From positions 1,240,001-1,304,000 of the forward strand of contig NZ_JACOQK010000001.1 of assembly GCF_014297275.1 (NCBI RefSeq): a stretch of 64,000 nucleotides of DNA. Reading direction: 5' to 3'. The first letter of the stretch is position 1. Each line of letters starts with the position of its first letter. The position numbers and the translations under genes were made by a program. A model generated the notes under the pieces. That model worked only from the letters and a program-made list of their open reading frames with translations, searched no databases and was not told the origin of the DNA. This stretch comes from Clostridium facile. GTDB taxonomy: Bacteria > Bacillota > Clostridia > Oscillospirales > Ruminococcaceae. Positions 16,974 to 25,987 of the stretch are shown here, piece by piece.

Positions 16974-17924
16974 TTATTGGTAACGGAACGCAAATGCAGC
17001 TCCAATAATCCCAGCATCATTCCCCAATTGAGCTACTGCCAACTTTGTCCTTTTAGCGGTTCCCCTAGCGTAATCTTCCGCATCTATTATTTGTTGTAAA
17101 GGCTGCAATAAGGTATCCCCTTCATTGCTGACACCACCTCCTAAACATAGGATTTCTGGTTGAAATATATTTATCATATTGGTTAATCCACAAGCTAAAT
17201 AATGGATATAAGTATCCACAACCTTGCTTGCCACGATATCTCCCATCCTCATAGCATCAAAAGCAGTTTTTGCGTTCAATTCTCCTGTCTGTTCCACAAT
17301 ATCATGTAGAACCGTTTTTGGATGGGTTTCCATTGCCTCTTTGGTCATACGGATTAAACCAGTTGCAGAAGAATATGCTTCAAAGCAGCCTTTCCTTCCA
17401 CAATTACAATCCCAGCCATTTTGTTCTATAACAGTATGACCTAGTTCTCCTCCACAGTAATTAAATCCGCTATATATTTGGTTATGAAATATAACGCCTC
17501 CGCCTACACCGGTCCCCAACGTAATCATTACCATAGAAGAAGCACCTTTTCCTGCTCCTACAAGCAGTTCCCCTAACGCAGCTGCGTTAGCATCGTTTTC
17601 CAAATAAACGGGAAGAGGAATCCTCTCTGCCATCAGCTTTGCCAAATGTACTTTATGAAAATCGAAATTACAGGAAAATTCAATTATTTTTTGTGCTGGA
17701 TCAATATGTCCAGGAGTTCCAATTCCAATGGAATCCACTTCCTGCAAAGGAACTTCACTTTCCTCCATTGCTTGATAGCATAATTTCGCCATATCATCAC
17801 AAATTTTTTCTGCAGAACGTGGAAGGTTTGTTTTACATTTTACTTTGGATAACATTCGGTATTGTTCATCCACTACAGATGCTACAATATTAGTACCACC
17901 TAAATCAATTCCAATAAAATACAT
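16974..17924 (-). CDS. ROK-family glucokinase
   Basis: Phosphorylates glucose (or a related hexose) with ATP. 316 aa from the ATG of MYFIGIDLGGTN; the ribosome binding site AAGGAG lies 7 nt upstream, and a longer upstream extension of the frame is intergenic. Motifs: phosphate-1 DLGGTNIVAS (residues 7-16), LENDANAAALGE, GTGVGGG, the ROK signature with GGELGHTVI and the zinc-binding CNCGRKGCFE, and LGGGVSNEGDTLL near the end. Length and zinc motif match ROK glucokinases of Firmicutes. The SSS symporter gene lies upstream but is separated by a terminator. Confidence 0.92.
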   Translation of the reverse strand: MYFIGIDLGGTNIVASVVDEQYRMLSKVKCKTNLPRSAEKICDDMAKLCYQAMEESEVPLQEVDSIGIGTPGHIDPAQKIIEFSCNFDFHKVHLAKLMAERIPLPVYLENDANAAALGELLVGAGKGASSMVMITLGTGVGGGVIFHNQIYSGFNYCGGELGHTVIEQNGWDCNCGRKGCFEAYSSATGLIRMTKEAMETHPKTVLHDIVEQTGELNAKTAFDAMRMGDIVASKVVDTYIHYLACGLTNMINIFQPEILCLGGGVSNEGDTLLQPLQQIIDAEDYARGTAKRTKLAVAQLGNDAGIIGAAFAFRYQ

Positions 17925-17947
17925 AGACGTTCTCCTTTTTGGGCAAC

Positions 17948-17990
17948 AAAAAGCCATCAGTAAATAGAACTCTCTCACTGATAGCTTTTT
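17948..17990 (-). terminator. Terminator of the SSS symporter gene
   Basis: Stem AAAAAGC(C)ATCAGT / ACTGAT(A)GCTTTTT with one bulge per side and a T run on the minus strand, between the symporter stop and the glucokinase start. Confidence 0.78.
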
Positions 17991-18045
17991 TATCATAAAA
18001 TATAATAATTTGATTATAACATGTTTTATGGAAAAAACCAACAGA

Positions 18046-19575
18046 CTATTCGTTTTCGATAACACCTTCATAGAAAAACAGGTTATCAACTTTTTCTTTT
18101 GCTGTCAGTTTACTTACAACTACACAAAGTAGCAGGGAAATTACCATAGCCACTACCGCAAAGGTTGGACCTTGAGCTGCTAAGAAATTTGAGCCTCCGA
18201 TGAATCCTTCTGTTCCATTAGGGCTACCCATGATCAACAGGATAATTTTACTAACTGCTGGTAACATAGCAATGGAGAATCCTCCTATCATACCAGACCA
18301 TGCCCCTGCCTTATTCAGCCATTTTAAATACAGGGACAATACATAAGGTGCTAAGAAAGAACCGGAGACAATCCCCCAGGAATAGGACATCATATCCAAA
18401 ATTGGGGTGTTAGTATTTGCGATAACATAAGAAGCCAATACAAACAGAATACATAGGATACGAATAACCCAACCAGAAGATTTTTCTTTCATTTTAAAAG
18501 CAGGTTTTAACAAATCTAAAGAAAAAGTAGAACATGCTGTCAATGTAATAGAAGATAACGTAGATACAGAAGAGGAAATTAATAATACCAGAACAATTCC
18601 CAACAGGATATTTGGCAAATTCGCTGCGTCTAACATTCTAGGAACAATATAATCTACTCCACCTTCTGGCAATTGGTTGCCAAATACCAAATGGGACAAA
18701 GAACCAATAAAGTATCCGCCAACAGATACCAACAAAGCAAAAATAGTGGAAACAACAATACCTCGTTTTACTTCTTTTTCATTTTTAATCCCGTAATATT
18801 TATGGATCATCTGAGGCAAGCCCCAAGTACCAAAACTGGTCATCAAAATTGTAGAAATCAAAGCAATTGTATCTCCCGTAGATAATGGCATCATTTTATT
18901 CTGTTTCATAAAATCTACCATGCCAGATATGCTACCGTTATCCGTAACAGCTGGAGAAATCATCACAAAAATAATCAATAGAACAATTCCAACTGCCATG
19001 ATAATACCCTGCATAAAATCAGCTTTTAAGGTTGCTAAATAGCCTCCTATTACCAAAACAACACAGGCTGCAACCGCTATTACAATCATACATACTGTTA
19101 CATCAATTCCTAGCAGTACAGAACATACACTACTCAATCCTTTATAAACAGAAGCAGAATAAGGAATTAAAAAGATAAAAATAACGATGGCGGAAAATAC
19201 TTTCATCCGCTGGCTTTTGAAGCGCAAAGAAAACAGTTGCGGCATAGATTTAATCTTTAGCCGGTGGGAAACTTCCCTTGTTCTAGACGCCAATACTTTC
19301 CAGGCAAGCCAGGAGCCAAAGATAGCATTTCCTAAACCAATCAAAACAGCCCATAAGCCGTATTTCCAACCGGAAGTACCAGCGTAACCAATAAACATTA
19401 CAGCGGAAAAATAAGCTGTACCATAGCTTAGCGCTGAAATCCACCCTCCAGCATCTCGCCCTCCTACAGTAAAAGAAGCAATCCCTTTGGTTGCTTTGGA
19501 ATTAATAATGCCAATTACAGACATCGCAACAATATAAATAACAATTGTCGCCCATATCACTACATACTTTTGCAA
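18046..19575 (-). CDS. Sodium:solute symporter (SSS family)
   Basis: About 509 aa with 13 predicted membrane helices. The family is shown by FTVGGRDAGGWISALSYGTAYFSAVMFIGYAG near the N-terminus and VLVLLISSSVSTLSSITLTACSTFSLDLL in the C-terminal half, which carries the sodium-site serines. Substrate not determinable; SSS members move proline, pantothenate, sugars, sialic acid or carboxylates. The start is taken as TTG (19573-19575), 8 nt after GAGG; a GTG at 19584 overlaps that site. Transcription starts at a TTGACA-17-CATAAT promoter and an operator-like palindrome overlaps the start region. Confidence 0.87.
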   Translation of the reverse strand: MQKYVVIWATIVIYIVAMSVIGIINSKATKGIASFTVGGRDAGGWISALSYGTAYFSAVMFIGYAGTSGWKYGLWAVLIGLGNAIFGSWLAWKVLASRTREVSHRLKIKSMPQLFSLRFKSQRMKVFSAIVIFIFLIPYSASVYKGLSSVCSVLLGIDVTVCMIVIAVAACVVLVIGGYLATLKADFMQGIIMAVGIVLLIIFVMISPAVTDNGSISGMVDFMKQNKMMPLSTGDTIALISTILMTSFGTWGLPQMIHKYYGIKNEKEVKRGIVVSTIFALLVSVGGYFIGSLSHLVFGNQLPEGGVDYIVPRMLDAANLPNILLGIVLVLLISSSVSTLSSITLTACSTFSLDLLKPAFKMKEKSSGWVIRILCILFVLASYVIANTNTPILDMMSYSWGIVSGSFLAPYVLSLYLKWLNKAGAWSGMIGGFSIAMLPAVSKIILLIMGSPNGTEGFIGGSNFLAAQGPTFAVVAMVISLLLCVVVSKLTAKEKVDNLFFYEGVIENE

Positions 19576-19595
19576 TACTCTCACCTCAAACGTTT

Positions 19596-19629
19596 ACTTT
19601 AGCACGTTAACACGCTTAGGTGCTAAAGT
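19596..19629. promoter_or_regulatory. Operator-like palindrome before the SSS symporter gene
   Basis: Perfect 10-bp arms ACTTTAGCAC / GTGCTAAAGT with a 14-nt centre that contains GTTAAC and CGCTTAG. It lies just downstream of the -10 and would block transcription. The same 34-bp sequence recurs with 27 identities upstream of the amino-acid ABC permease at 44499-44532. Regulator unknown. Confidence 0.75.
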
Positions 19630-19636
19630 GTCTTAC

Positions 19637-19667
19637 TGTATTATGCTACAAAAAAACAAAAATGTCA
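19637..19667 (-). promoter_or_regulatory. Promoter of the SSS symporter gene
   Basis: On the minus strand TTGACA, a 17-nt T-rich spacer and CATAAT, directly upstream of the operator-like palindrome. Coordinates are approximate. Confidence 0.75.
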
Positions 19668-19875
19668 ATCCATTCTTTTAAATTATTAAAAATTTTGTAA
19701 TTTATTATAAATTTAATGTTTTTATTTTAGTTATTTAAGATAATCCTATTCCTGTTTTATAGCGAGATAACAATTTAATTCAAAATAGATTCTAGTGTTT
19801 TTAAGGGTATTATGATATAATAAAATGCCTACATTAAGATTGATCGGAAAATTTGAAATATTTTTGGAGGTATTA

Positions 19876-20487
19876 ATGTTAAAAAAATGTTCATTTCCAT
19901 TATTCAGCTTTTTTATTGGAATAGTAGTAGGTCTAGCTACTGTATTTGGACAAAAATATCTTCCAGGGGCGTTAAATAGTCTGGCAAACTCTGGTTCAGT
20001 TTGGGTTGTTCCAGCATTTTATATCGCCAAATCTTACAAACAAAAATGGAAATCTATCATATCAAGCATGATTTACTTGTTAATATGCGTAACAACATAT
20101 TATGGATATTATTCTATCAGTTGGAAAATAGGCTTTACCATTGGATTTCATCAAGCAATATGGCTTTGTTGTGCAGTTATATTCGGATTTATATTTGGCT
20201 TAGGAGGAAACATATCACAATATGGAAAAGGAACCATAAAATATTTGTGTAAAGTAATGTTACCCGCTACTTTTTTATCAGAAAGTTTAATGTTAATATC
20301 CCATTTTCAACAATATTCACATATGCTAGATGTTATTTTTATGTGGTTTTTTATTGGAATTTCGTTATATTTTATCAATTGTAAAAAAGAGTGGTATTCT
20401 AAACACTATTTGCTGGCATTGCTGATCATGTTAAGCTTAGGATTTTTAGGATATCAATTAATTTACTATAGTGATGTTTTTGCATGA
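19876..20487 (+). CDS. DUF6518-like integral membrane protein
   Basis: 203 aa from the ATG of MLKKCSF, 5 nt after GGAGG; codons upstream in the frame are ignored. Six or so predicted helices fill the protein. LNSLANSGSVWVVPAFYIAKSY at about 34-55, the YYGYYS block and FGLGGNISQ resemble the DUF6518 family of small membrane proteins. The assignment rests on these blocks only and no function is known. Transcribed alone; no clear terminator. Confidence 0.6.
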   Translation: MLKKCSFPLFSFFIGIVVGLATVFGQKYLPGALNSLANSGSVWVVPAFYIAKSYKQKWKSIISSMIYLLICVTTYYGYYSISWKIGFTIGFHQAIWLCCAVIFGFIFGLGGNISQYGKGTIKYLCKVMLPATFLSESLMLISHFQQYSHMLDVIFMWFFIGISLYFINCKKEWYSKHYLLALLIMLSLGFLGYQLIYYSDVFA

Positions 20488-20562
20488 TATTTTAAAAACT
20501 TATTTTTTAGAGGAGATTTTTAATTTATAAAATATAATAAAGTTAAAATCCTAAAATGTTAT

Positions 20563-20861
20563 TTACTCTTTCTTCTCCAATCGATTTTCCACAATATTGA
20601 TTGTATTTTCTTTCCAATCTGAAGAAAGGATTGCTTTTTGTATTTTTTTAAAATTAGGGTCATCACTTGTCAAACTAATGTGCCGAATGATAGCTGCTGA
20701 ATCAATGATATGGCAACCATCAAAATGAACAACGTAATTCCAATATACAAACACAGTTCCAAATCTCATAATCAATAAAACAATTTCCAGAAAAAAAATC
20801 TCCCAAAAATATTGATGATAAAGCCAATCCAAAATAAATTACGAGGATATTTTTTATTTAT
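20563..20861 (-). pseudogene. Frameshifted small membrane protein gene
   Basis: The open part (about 20563-20832) has no ribosome binding site of its own. In another frame, a GAGGTG ribosome binding site precedes ATA AAT AAA and the hydrophobic peptide KKYPRNLFWIGFIINIFGR. Adding one T to a run of eight T (20791-20798) joins both parts into a 99-codon frame: a basic start, two hydrophobic helices (FWIGFIINIFG and LEIVLLIMRFGTVFVYW), then a soluble tail ending NIVENRLEKKE. The expected ATG is ATA. I read it as a decayed gene, or one switched by slippage in the T run. No family recognised. Confidence 0.55.
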
Positions 20862-20878
20862 AAAAACACCTCAAAAAA

Positions 20879-20911
20879 AAGGATATGTTATCCTAAAGAT
20901 AACATATCCTT
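20879..20911 (-). terminator. Terminator of rubrerythrin
   Basis: Perfect 12-bp stem GGATATGTTATC / GATAACATATCC followed on the minus strand by eight T. Confidence 0.9.
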
Positions 20912-20931
20912 TTAAAATTTATAAGATAAAA

Positions 20932-21477
20932 TTATTTACCAAAATATCTGTTCAATAAGCCTTGGAATGCTTTACCGTGACGAGCTTCGTCTCTAGCCAT
21001 TTCATGAACAGTATCATGAATTGCATCCAAGTTAGCAGCTTTAGCACGTTTTGCCAGATCAAATTTACCAGCAGTAGCGCCGTTTTCCGCTTCTACTCTC
21101 ATTTCCAGGTTTTTCTTAGTGGAGTCTGTTACAACTTCGCCCAACAGTTCAGCAAACTTAGCAGCATGTTCTGCTTCTTCATAAGCAGCTTTTTCCCAGT
21201 ATAAACCGATTTCTGGGTAACCTTCTCTATGTGCAACACGAGCCATAGCTAAATACATACCAACTTCTGTGCATTCCCCATTGAAGTTTGCTCTTAAATC
21301 TTCCAGAATATCTTCGCTAACGCCTTTTGCTACACCTACAACGTGTTCAGCAGCCCAGGACATTTCTCCAGTTTGTTCTGTAAATTTAGAAGCAGGAGCA
21401 TTACATTGTGGGCAAAATTCTGGAGCAGCTTCACCTTCATAAACATATCCACATACTTGACAGACAAATTTTTTCAT
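20932..21477 (-). CDS. Reverse rubrerythrin (rubredoxin N-terminal, ferritin-like C-terminal)
   Basis: A peroxide-reducing protein of anaerobes. 181 aa. Domain order is rubredoxin first: [20 protein letters not shown] (Cys pairs at 6/9 and 22/25), then a ferritin-like four-helix domain with diiron ligands in [23 protein letters not shown] and [11 protein letters not shown]. This is the reverse rubrerythrin arrangement known from Clostridium. A TTGCAT-17-TATACT promoter (21542-21570) and GGAGG ribosome binding site precede it, and it has its own terminator. It indicates a strict anaerobe. Confidence 0.95.
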   Translation of the reverse strand: MKKFVCQVCGYVYEGEAAPEFCPQCNAPASKFTEQTGEMSWAAEHVVGVAKGVSEDILEDLRANFNGECTEVGMYLAMARVAHREGYPEIGLYWEKAAYEEAEHAAKFAELLGEVVTDSTKKNLEMRVEAENGATAGKFDLAKRAKAANLDAIHDTVHEMARDEARHGKAFQGLLNRYFGK

Positions 21478-21541
21478 AGTTTTATTCCTCCATTACGTAA
21501 TCATGTATTTAAAATTTTGTATAACCATTTGGTATGGCTTT

Positions 21542-21570
21542 AGTATATCACACTAAAATAAGAAATGCAA
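21542..21570 (-). promoter_or_regulatory. Promoter of rubrerythrin
   Basis: TTGCAT (21565-21570), 17-nt spacer, TATACT (21542-21547) on the minus strand. Confidence 0.75.
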
Positions 21571-21654
21571 GTATTTTTAGTAATAATTCTTATTATCGTT
21601 ATATCCGAAAACTTTTCTTTCTTTTTTCAATATAATTTCGTGTAAATTTAACAA

Positions 21655-22554
21655 TTAGCGTTTTCTAACTGGACGCAAAATTGTAATTGCGTGTTTTTGG
21701 TTTTGTATTGTTACCTCTGTTTGTTCCCCTCCAAATTCTCCATCCAATGTCCAAGCAATTGGTTCTTGACATTGGAACGTTATTTTAGAAGTTTTAAAAT
21801 GATACATCAAATTCGGGTTTGGGGTTTTGGAAATCAATGCGTTTACAGCAGCCTGAAATTCCAAAGGATTTCGCAAAGGCTTTATTAAAGTAACCTCAAA
21901 TAATCCATCATCCATTTGAATATTCTTTCCGCTAATTCCTTTAAAGCCACCAATGGAACTGGAGTTTGTTATCATACCTAAAATCAAATCATCCTCAATC
22001 GTTTCTCCATCGTGTTCAACGATGACATGATAAGAACGGATCGTATGCAGCCTTTTTGCTCCTTCTAAAATATATGCAAGATGCCCTAATGTATTTTTTT
22101 CCCCCTGTGGTGTTTGATAAGTTACATCCGTAAATACACCAAATGCCGCAACATAAGTAAAAATATCCTGATTAAAATGGCCAATGTCACACAAATATGG
22201 TACCCCATCTACCACTGTTTTTGCAGATTTATTCATGTCCTTAAATAGATGCAAACTGGAGGCAAAGTCATTAGTTGTCCCTGCAGGGATATACCCTAAT
22301 AAAGGTTGGTGTTTACACTCCATAACTCCTTTTACCACTTCACTCATGGTTCCATCCCCACCGCTGCATACAACAATATCATATTGTTCCGCCATTTTTT
22401 TGGCACATTCATAACCATCCATCCTAGCCTGTGTGACATGTACAGTTACTTCGTAGTGATATTTTGTAAACAAATCCAAAATTTGAACCAAACGGTTTTT
22501 AATTTGTGCTTTTCCTGCCCTTGGGTTTATAATAAATAGCAACTTTTTTGCCAT
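21655..22554 (-). CDS. YegS/DagK-type lipid kinase
   Basis: Member of the diacylglycerol kinase catalytic-domain family, which phosphorylates diacylglycerol or related lipids. 299 aa. Motifs: FIINPRAGKA (residues 8-17), CSGGDGTMSEVVKGVM (about 63-78, nucleotide binding), GYIPAGTTNDFASSL (about 87-101), and the C-terminal beta-domain with MDDGLFEVTLIK and LDGEFGG. A GGAGG ribosome binding site precedes the ATG. It is not part of an obvious operon. Confidence 0.92.
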   Translation of the reverse strand: MAKKLLFIINPRAGKAQIKNRLVQILDLFTKYHYEVTVHVTQARMDGYECAKKMAEQYDIVVCSGGDGTMSEVVKGVMECKHQPLLGYIPAGTTNDFASSLHLFKDMNKSAKTVVDGVPYLCDIGHFNQDIFTYVAAFGVFTDVTYQTPQGEKNTLGHLAYILEGAKRLHTIRSYHVIVEHDGETIEDDLILGMITNSSSIGGFKGISGKNIQMDDGLFEVTLIKPLRNPLEFQAAVNALISKTPNPNLMYHFKTSKITFQCQEPIAWTLDGEFGGEQTEVTIQNQKHAITILRPVRKR

Positions 22555-22948
22555 AAATAAAATCCTCCAATAAGATATCTCTTCTTTTACTTTACCATAA
22601 ACTGCTGTTTTTTTCTACTGTTAATCTTCTATTTTTTTCAATTCCTCTTTGTAAGGATTAACCAATAGCTTCATCCTTATACCACTGTCACCTAATAGAA
22701 GTCTTTCCCTAGGAAACATCTACAAATTAAATAAATCTTTTAAAAAATGATCTCTCGTTTAAAAATAAATAATAAACATGAAAAAGAATAAATATTGCAA
22801 GTTATAGATTCAAACTGTTTTAAAAAAATTTTTGTATTTTTTTGCTGCAAAACTTTTGATGCATCAGTTATTGTCACTGTAAATATTTTATCTGTTTAAA
22901 TCATATACTTAATTTTTCATAAGGGGGATTCTATTAAAAACAATAACA
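22555..22948. other. AT-rich gap, nothing recognised
   Basis: Upstream region of the lipid kinase and about 350 nt of AT-rich sequence. No reading frame with a ribosome binding site and no hairpin was seen. Confidence 0.5.
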
Positions 22949-22978
22949 AAAAATGGCGCCAGGACATCCCTGGCACCA
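22949..22978 (-). terminator. Terminator of ilvBN
   Basis: Stem TGGCGCCAGG / CCCTGGCACCA with six T on the minus strand, just past the ilvN stop. Confidence 0.85.
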
Positions 22979-22994
22979 CAATGAAAAACCAATT

Positions 22995-23477
22995 TTAGCC
23001 CCGTTCCAAAGCAGAAATACCTGTTTTTACCAATTGCTTAATTCCATATGGTTTCATCATATTGATAAAAGAGAGCAATTTCGCATGTTCCCCTGTCAAT
23101 TCAAAGGTAATGGTATCTTCAGAACTATCAATAATCTTGGCATCAAACAAATTTGCTGTCCCAATAATTCCCACACGGTTTTCATCTGTGTGGTACATTT
23201 TCAACAACAAATGTTCTCTACAGACGGCGGTTTTGCTATCCACTACTTTTACTTCCCGTACATCAATCAGTTTCATCAACTGTTTTACAATCTGCTCTAG
23301 AGTAGCGTCATCCCCGTGGGCTACAATTGTCATACGAGTAATTGCTGGATTTTCCGTTTCTGCCGCTGCAATACTGGAAATATTATAAGCACGCCGACTG
23401 AACAAACCCGCAATCCTTAATAATACACCTGTAGTGTTATCCATCAATACAGAAATAATATGCATTTGTTCCATCAT
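22995..23477 (-). CDS. ilvN: Acetolactate synthase small (regulatory) subunit
   Basis: 160 aa. The N-terminal ACT domain (HIISVLMDNTTGVLLRIAGLFSRRAYNISSIA, residues 6-37) binds valine for feedback inhibition, and the C-terminal half (KIIDSSEDTITFELTGEHAKLLSFINMMKPYGIKQLVKTGI) is the family C-terminal domain. Length is typical. It lies 9 nt downstream of ilvB with an AAGGAGG ribosome binding site, so both subunits are made from one T-box-controlled transcript. Confidence 0.95.
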   Translation of the reverse strand: MMEQMHIISVLMDNTTGVLLRIAGLFSRRAYNISSIAAAETENPAITRMTIVAHGDDATLEQIVKQLMKLIDVREVKVVDSKTAVCREHLLLKMYHTDENRVGIIGTANLFDAKIIDSSEDTITFELTGEHAKLLSFINMMKPYGIKQLVKTGISALERG

Positions 23478-23486
23478 TGCCCCTCC

Positions 23487-25175
23487 TTAGTTATCTATCT
23501 CAATTTCAAGAATTGGTTCGTCAATTGGTGCGCCGGCTGGTACCATTGGCAGAACGTTGATATCTCGATCGATCACACAGTTAATCAAAACTGGAGCATG
23601 AGCAGCCAAAGCTTTTTCCAATGTTGGGCGGATTTCACTGGCTTTTGTGATATTATATGCCTCTATTCCATAAGCCCCCGCTAATTTTACATAGTCTACA
23701 CCACGATCCAAGGTGGTTTGGGAGAAACGCTTGTTATAAAACAGCCTTTGCCATTGGCGTACCATTCCCAACACTTCATTGTTCAACACCAATTCAATCA
23801 TTGGAATCTGGTATTTCGCCATGGTTACCAATTCATTACAGTTCATCTGGAAGCTGCCATCACCCGCAATATTAACCACCTGCTTATCAGGGCAGCCAAC
23901 TTGGGCACCCATTGCAGCCCCTAAGCCAAAGCCCATCGTCCCCAGCCCGCCGGAAGAAACAAACTGGTGAGGACGTCTCAGTTTATAATACTGTGCCGCC
24001 CACATCTGGTTTTGCCCAACCTCTGTTGTGATAATTGCATCACCATTGGTCAGTTCACAAAGTGTCTCGATTACTTCCTGAGGGGTAACTGCGTCTTCGT
24101 CTTTCCCTTTTTGGATATTTGGGAATTCCTCATTCCATGCCTGAATTTGCGCCATCCATTCTGGATGAGGTGTTGGAGTTAACCTCTGGTTGAGCAATTC
24201 TACAACCTGGCGCACGTCCCCAATCAAAATATTGTCCGCTTTAATATTTTTATTGATTTCAGCAGGGTCAATATCAATCTGTAAAATCTGTGCATTTGGC
24301 GCAAACCGGCTGATCTTCAAAATCACGCGGTCACTAAAACGGGTTCCTATTGCCAAGAATAAATCACAGTCTGTTACTGCTTTTGCCGCAGTAACACTGC
24401 CGTGCATCCCCATCATACCGATATATCGGGAGTCAAAATTATCAAATCCTCCCTGCCCCATCAAGGAAGAAGATACCGGCGCATCCATTAATTCTGCCAG
24501 TTTTTTCACTGCCAGGTTTGCCTCTTCGGATGCCACTACACCGCCGCCAGTATAAATTAACGGACGTTTTGCGTTGGAGATCAGTTCCACAGCATTTGCC
24601 AGAGCTTTTTCACTTGGGTCGCTGTACACCTGTTCAATTGGTTCCGGCTGTTTTCTTTCATATTCATAGATTGCTGCTGTCACATCTTTAGGAATATCTA
24701 CCAATACAGGGCCTTTTCGGCCTGTATTCGCGATTTTAAACGCACGGCGAATCGTAGGAGCAAGATCTTCTACTTTTTTCACGATAAAGTTGTGTTTGGT
24801 GACTGGCATGGTTACACCGGTAATATCCACTTCCTGGAAACTATCCAAGCCTAATTGCGGTACTGGAACATTGCCGGAAATAACAACCAAAGGAATAGAA
24901 TCCATGTAAGCGGTCGCAATCCCTGTCACGGTATTGGTAGCACCTGGGCCAGAAGTTACCAAAGCTACACCGGTTTTTCCAGTAGCACGGGCATAACCGT
25001 CTGCCGCATGGGTTGCCCCCTGTTCGTGAGCAGTTAAAATGTGCCGGATTTTATCCTGATAATCATACAAAGCATCGTAGATATTCAGGACGGACCCACC
25101 AGGATAGCCAAAAATCGTATCCACATTCTGCTCTAACAAACATTCCAAAATAATTTGGGACCCTGTTAATTTCAT
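23487..25175 (-). CDS. ilvB: Acetolactate synthase large (catalytic) subunit
   Basis: Catalyses the first common step of valine/leucine and isoleucine synthesis using thiamine diphosphate and FAD. 562 aa from the ATG of MKLTGSQ, which has an AGGTGAT ribosome binding site; codons further upstream lie in the leader. Motifs: TIFGYPGGSVLNIYDALY, LTAHEQGATHAADGYARATG (catalytic Glu), the ThDP motif VNIAGDGSFQMNCNEL and VLNNEVLGMVRQWQ. It is the first gene of ilvBN, downstream of a T-box leader. Confidence 0.96.
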   Translation of the reverse strand: MKLTGSQIILECLLEQNVDTIFGYPGGSVLNIYDALYDYQDKIRHILTAHEQGATHAADGYARATGKTGVALVTSGPGATNTVTGIATAYMDSIPLVVISGNVPVPQLGLDSFQEVDITGVTMPVTKHNFIVKKVEDLAPTIRRAFKIANTGRKGPVLVDIPKDVTAAIYEYERKQPEPIEQVYSDPSEKALANAVELISNAKRPLIYTGGGVVASEEANLAVKKLAELMDAPVSSSLMGQGGFDNFDSRYIGMMGMHGSVTAAKAVTDCDLFLAIGTRFSDRVILKISRFAPNAQILQIDIDPAEINKNIKADNILIGDVRQVVELLNQRLTPTPHPEWMAQIQAWNEEFPNIQKGKDEDAVTPQEVIETLCELTNGDAIITTEVGQNQMWAAQYYKLRRPHQFVSSGGLGTMGFGLGAAMGAQVGCPDKQVVNIAGDGSFQMNCNELVTMAKYQIPMIELVLNNEVLGMVRQWQRLFYNKRFSQTTLDRGVDYVKLAGAYGIEAYNITKASEIRPTLEKALAAHAPVLINCVIDRDINVLPMVPAGAPIDEPILEIEIDN

Positions 25176-25279
25176 AATATCACCTCTAAAAGTCATTTTA
25201 TTTTTTAAGCAAACCTTTGTCTGCTCAGGTTTTTGAACAAAATGGCAAACCACAATAAGTTGTTATTTGGATATAAAAA

Positions 25280-25548
25280 AAGCTCCCACCTCTCCTACTG
25301 TTAAGAGGTGAAAGCAAACCTTCCACGGTACCACTCTTTTTGTCATCGCCATTGACCACTCATTCTGTATCCTTTAATACAGATCTCCTATAACGGGGAG
25401 AACACCGTTCCAACCTAATCCATTTACTGTTTCAGTAGACTGCTCCAGGGGGATTTTATCACATAAACACTGCCCTGTTTTCCACCAGCCAACAGTTCTC
25501 TGTGCCAGAAATTTTATGCTTGTTTCCCTATCATCGCATTTTTCTATT
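25280..25548 (-). promoter_or_regulatory. T-box leader of ilvBN
   Basis: Transcribed on the minus strand. The T-box sequence AGAGTGGTACCGTGG (around 25325-25345) is diagnostic. Further upstream are stem I features: AGAGAAC, GGCTGGTGG and CCCCCTGGAGCAG. A terminator stem CACCTCTTAACA / AGGAGAGGTGGGAGC with seven T follows at about 25280-25312. The triplet in the specifier position next to CCCCTGGAG appears to be ATC (isoleucine), as expected for branched-chain control; this reading is tentative. Uncharged tRNA binding would allow readthrough into ilvBN. Confidence 0.9.
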
Positions 25549-25554
25549 ACTATT

Positions 25555-25583
25555 ATGATAGTAAAAAACCGAAGGTTTGTCAA
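25555..25583 (-). promoter_or_regulatory. Promoter of the ilvBN T-box leader
   Basis: TTGACA (25578-25583), 17-nt spacer, TATCAT (25555-25560) on the minus strand, correctly placed for transcription to begin near 25548. Confidence 0.85.
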
Positions 25584-25684
25584 TAGATTTTTATTTTTTA
25601 TATGACAAATTCTTATTTTATTAAAATTATCTCCAAATCCAAGATAGATTAATTGTAATTTTTCCATAATTATATTTTTTATTA

Positions 25685-25713
25685 TTGAAAATTACTTTAA
25701 TTATTGCTACAAT
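25685..25713 (+). promoter_or_regulatory. Promoter P1 of the aro leader region
   Basis: TTGAAA (25685-25690), 17-nt spacer, TACAAT (25708-25713), about 110 nt upstream of the first leader peptide. Confidence 0.65.
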
Positions 25714-25822
25714 ATTTTTGGCTTAATATACTGGAGCAAAGCTATTTATTGTAGAAGGGAGGAACTTTGACTTTATTTATTTATCTATAATATGAATGAA
25801 ACAAGCAAAAGGAGAATTAGAA

Positions 25823-25888
25823 ATGAAACAAAAACAACTTACCAAACCAATTATTACGACAATCGATTTATTCTTCTTTGTTAAGTAA
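25823..25888 (+). CDS. Short leader peptide 1 (ends LFFFVK)
   Basis: A 21-codon frame with an AAAGGAGAA ribosome binding site 6 nt before its ATG. It starts MKQKQLTKP and ends DLFFFVK followed by TAA, with three consecutive Phe codons near the stop. A bulged hairpin followed by a T-rich tract lies at 25953-25987. The arrangement looks like an attenuator leader sensing phenylalanine supply. The call rests on layout only. Confidence 0.55.
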   Translation: MKQKQLTKPIITTIDLFFFVK

Positions 25889-25952
25889 AATGAAAAATCT
25901 TATGTGAAAATCGTTTTATCCTGACTAGAATAAATAGAAAAACTATTCCAAT

Positions 25953-25987
25953 AGCATCACTAAAAGTTGATAGCTTATTTTTTAATT
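25953..25987 (+). terminator. Bulged terminator-like hairpin after leader peptide 1
   Basis: AGCATCACT pairs with AGTTGATAGCT with two single-base bulges, then TATTTTTTAATTT. The right arm shares GTTGATAGCTT with the attenuator hairpin at 26391. Confidence 0.5.

Noticed and set aside
25374..25667. Minus-strand frame of 97 codons upstream of ilvB
   Set aside because: Lies entirely over the promoter and T-box leader; no ribosome binding site.
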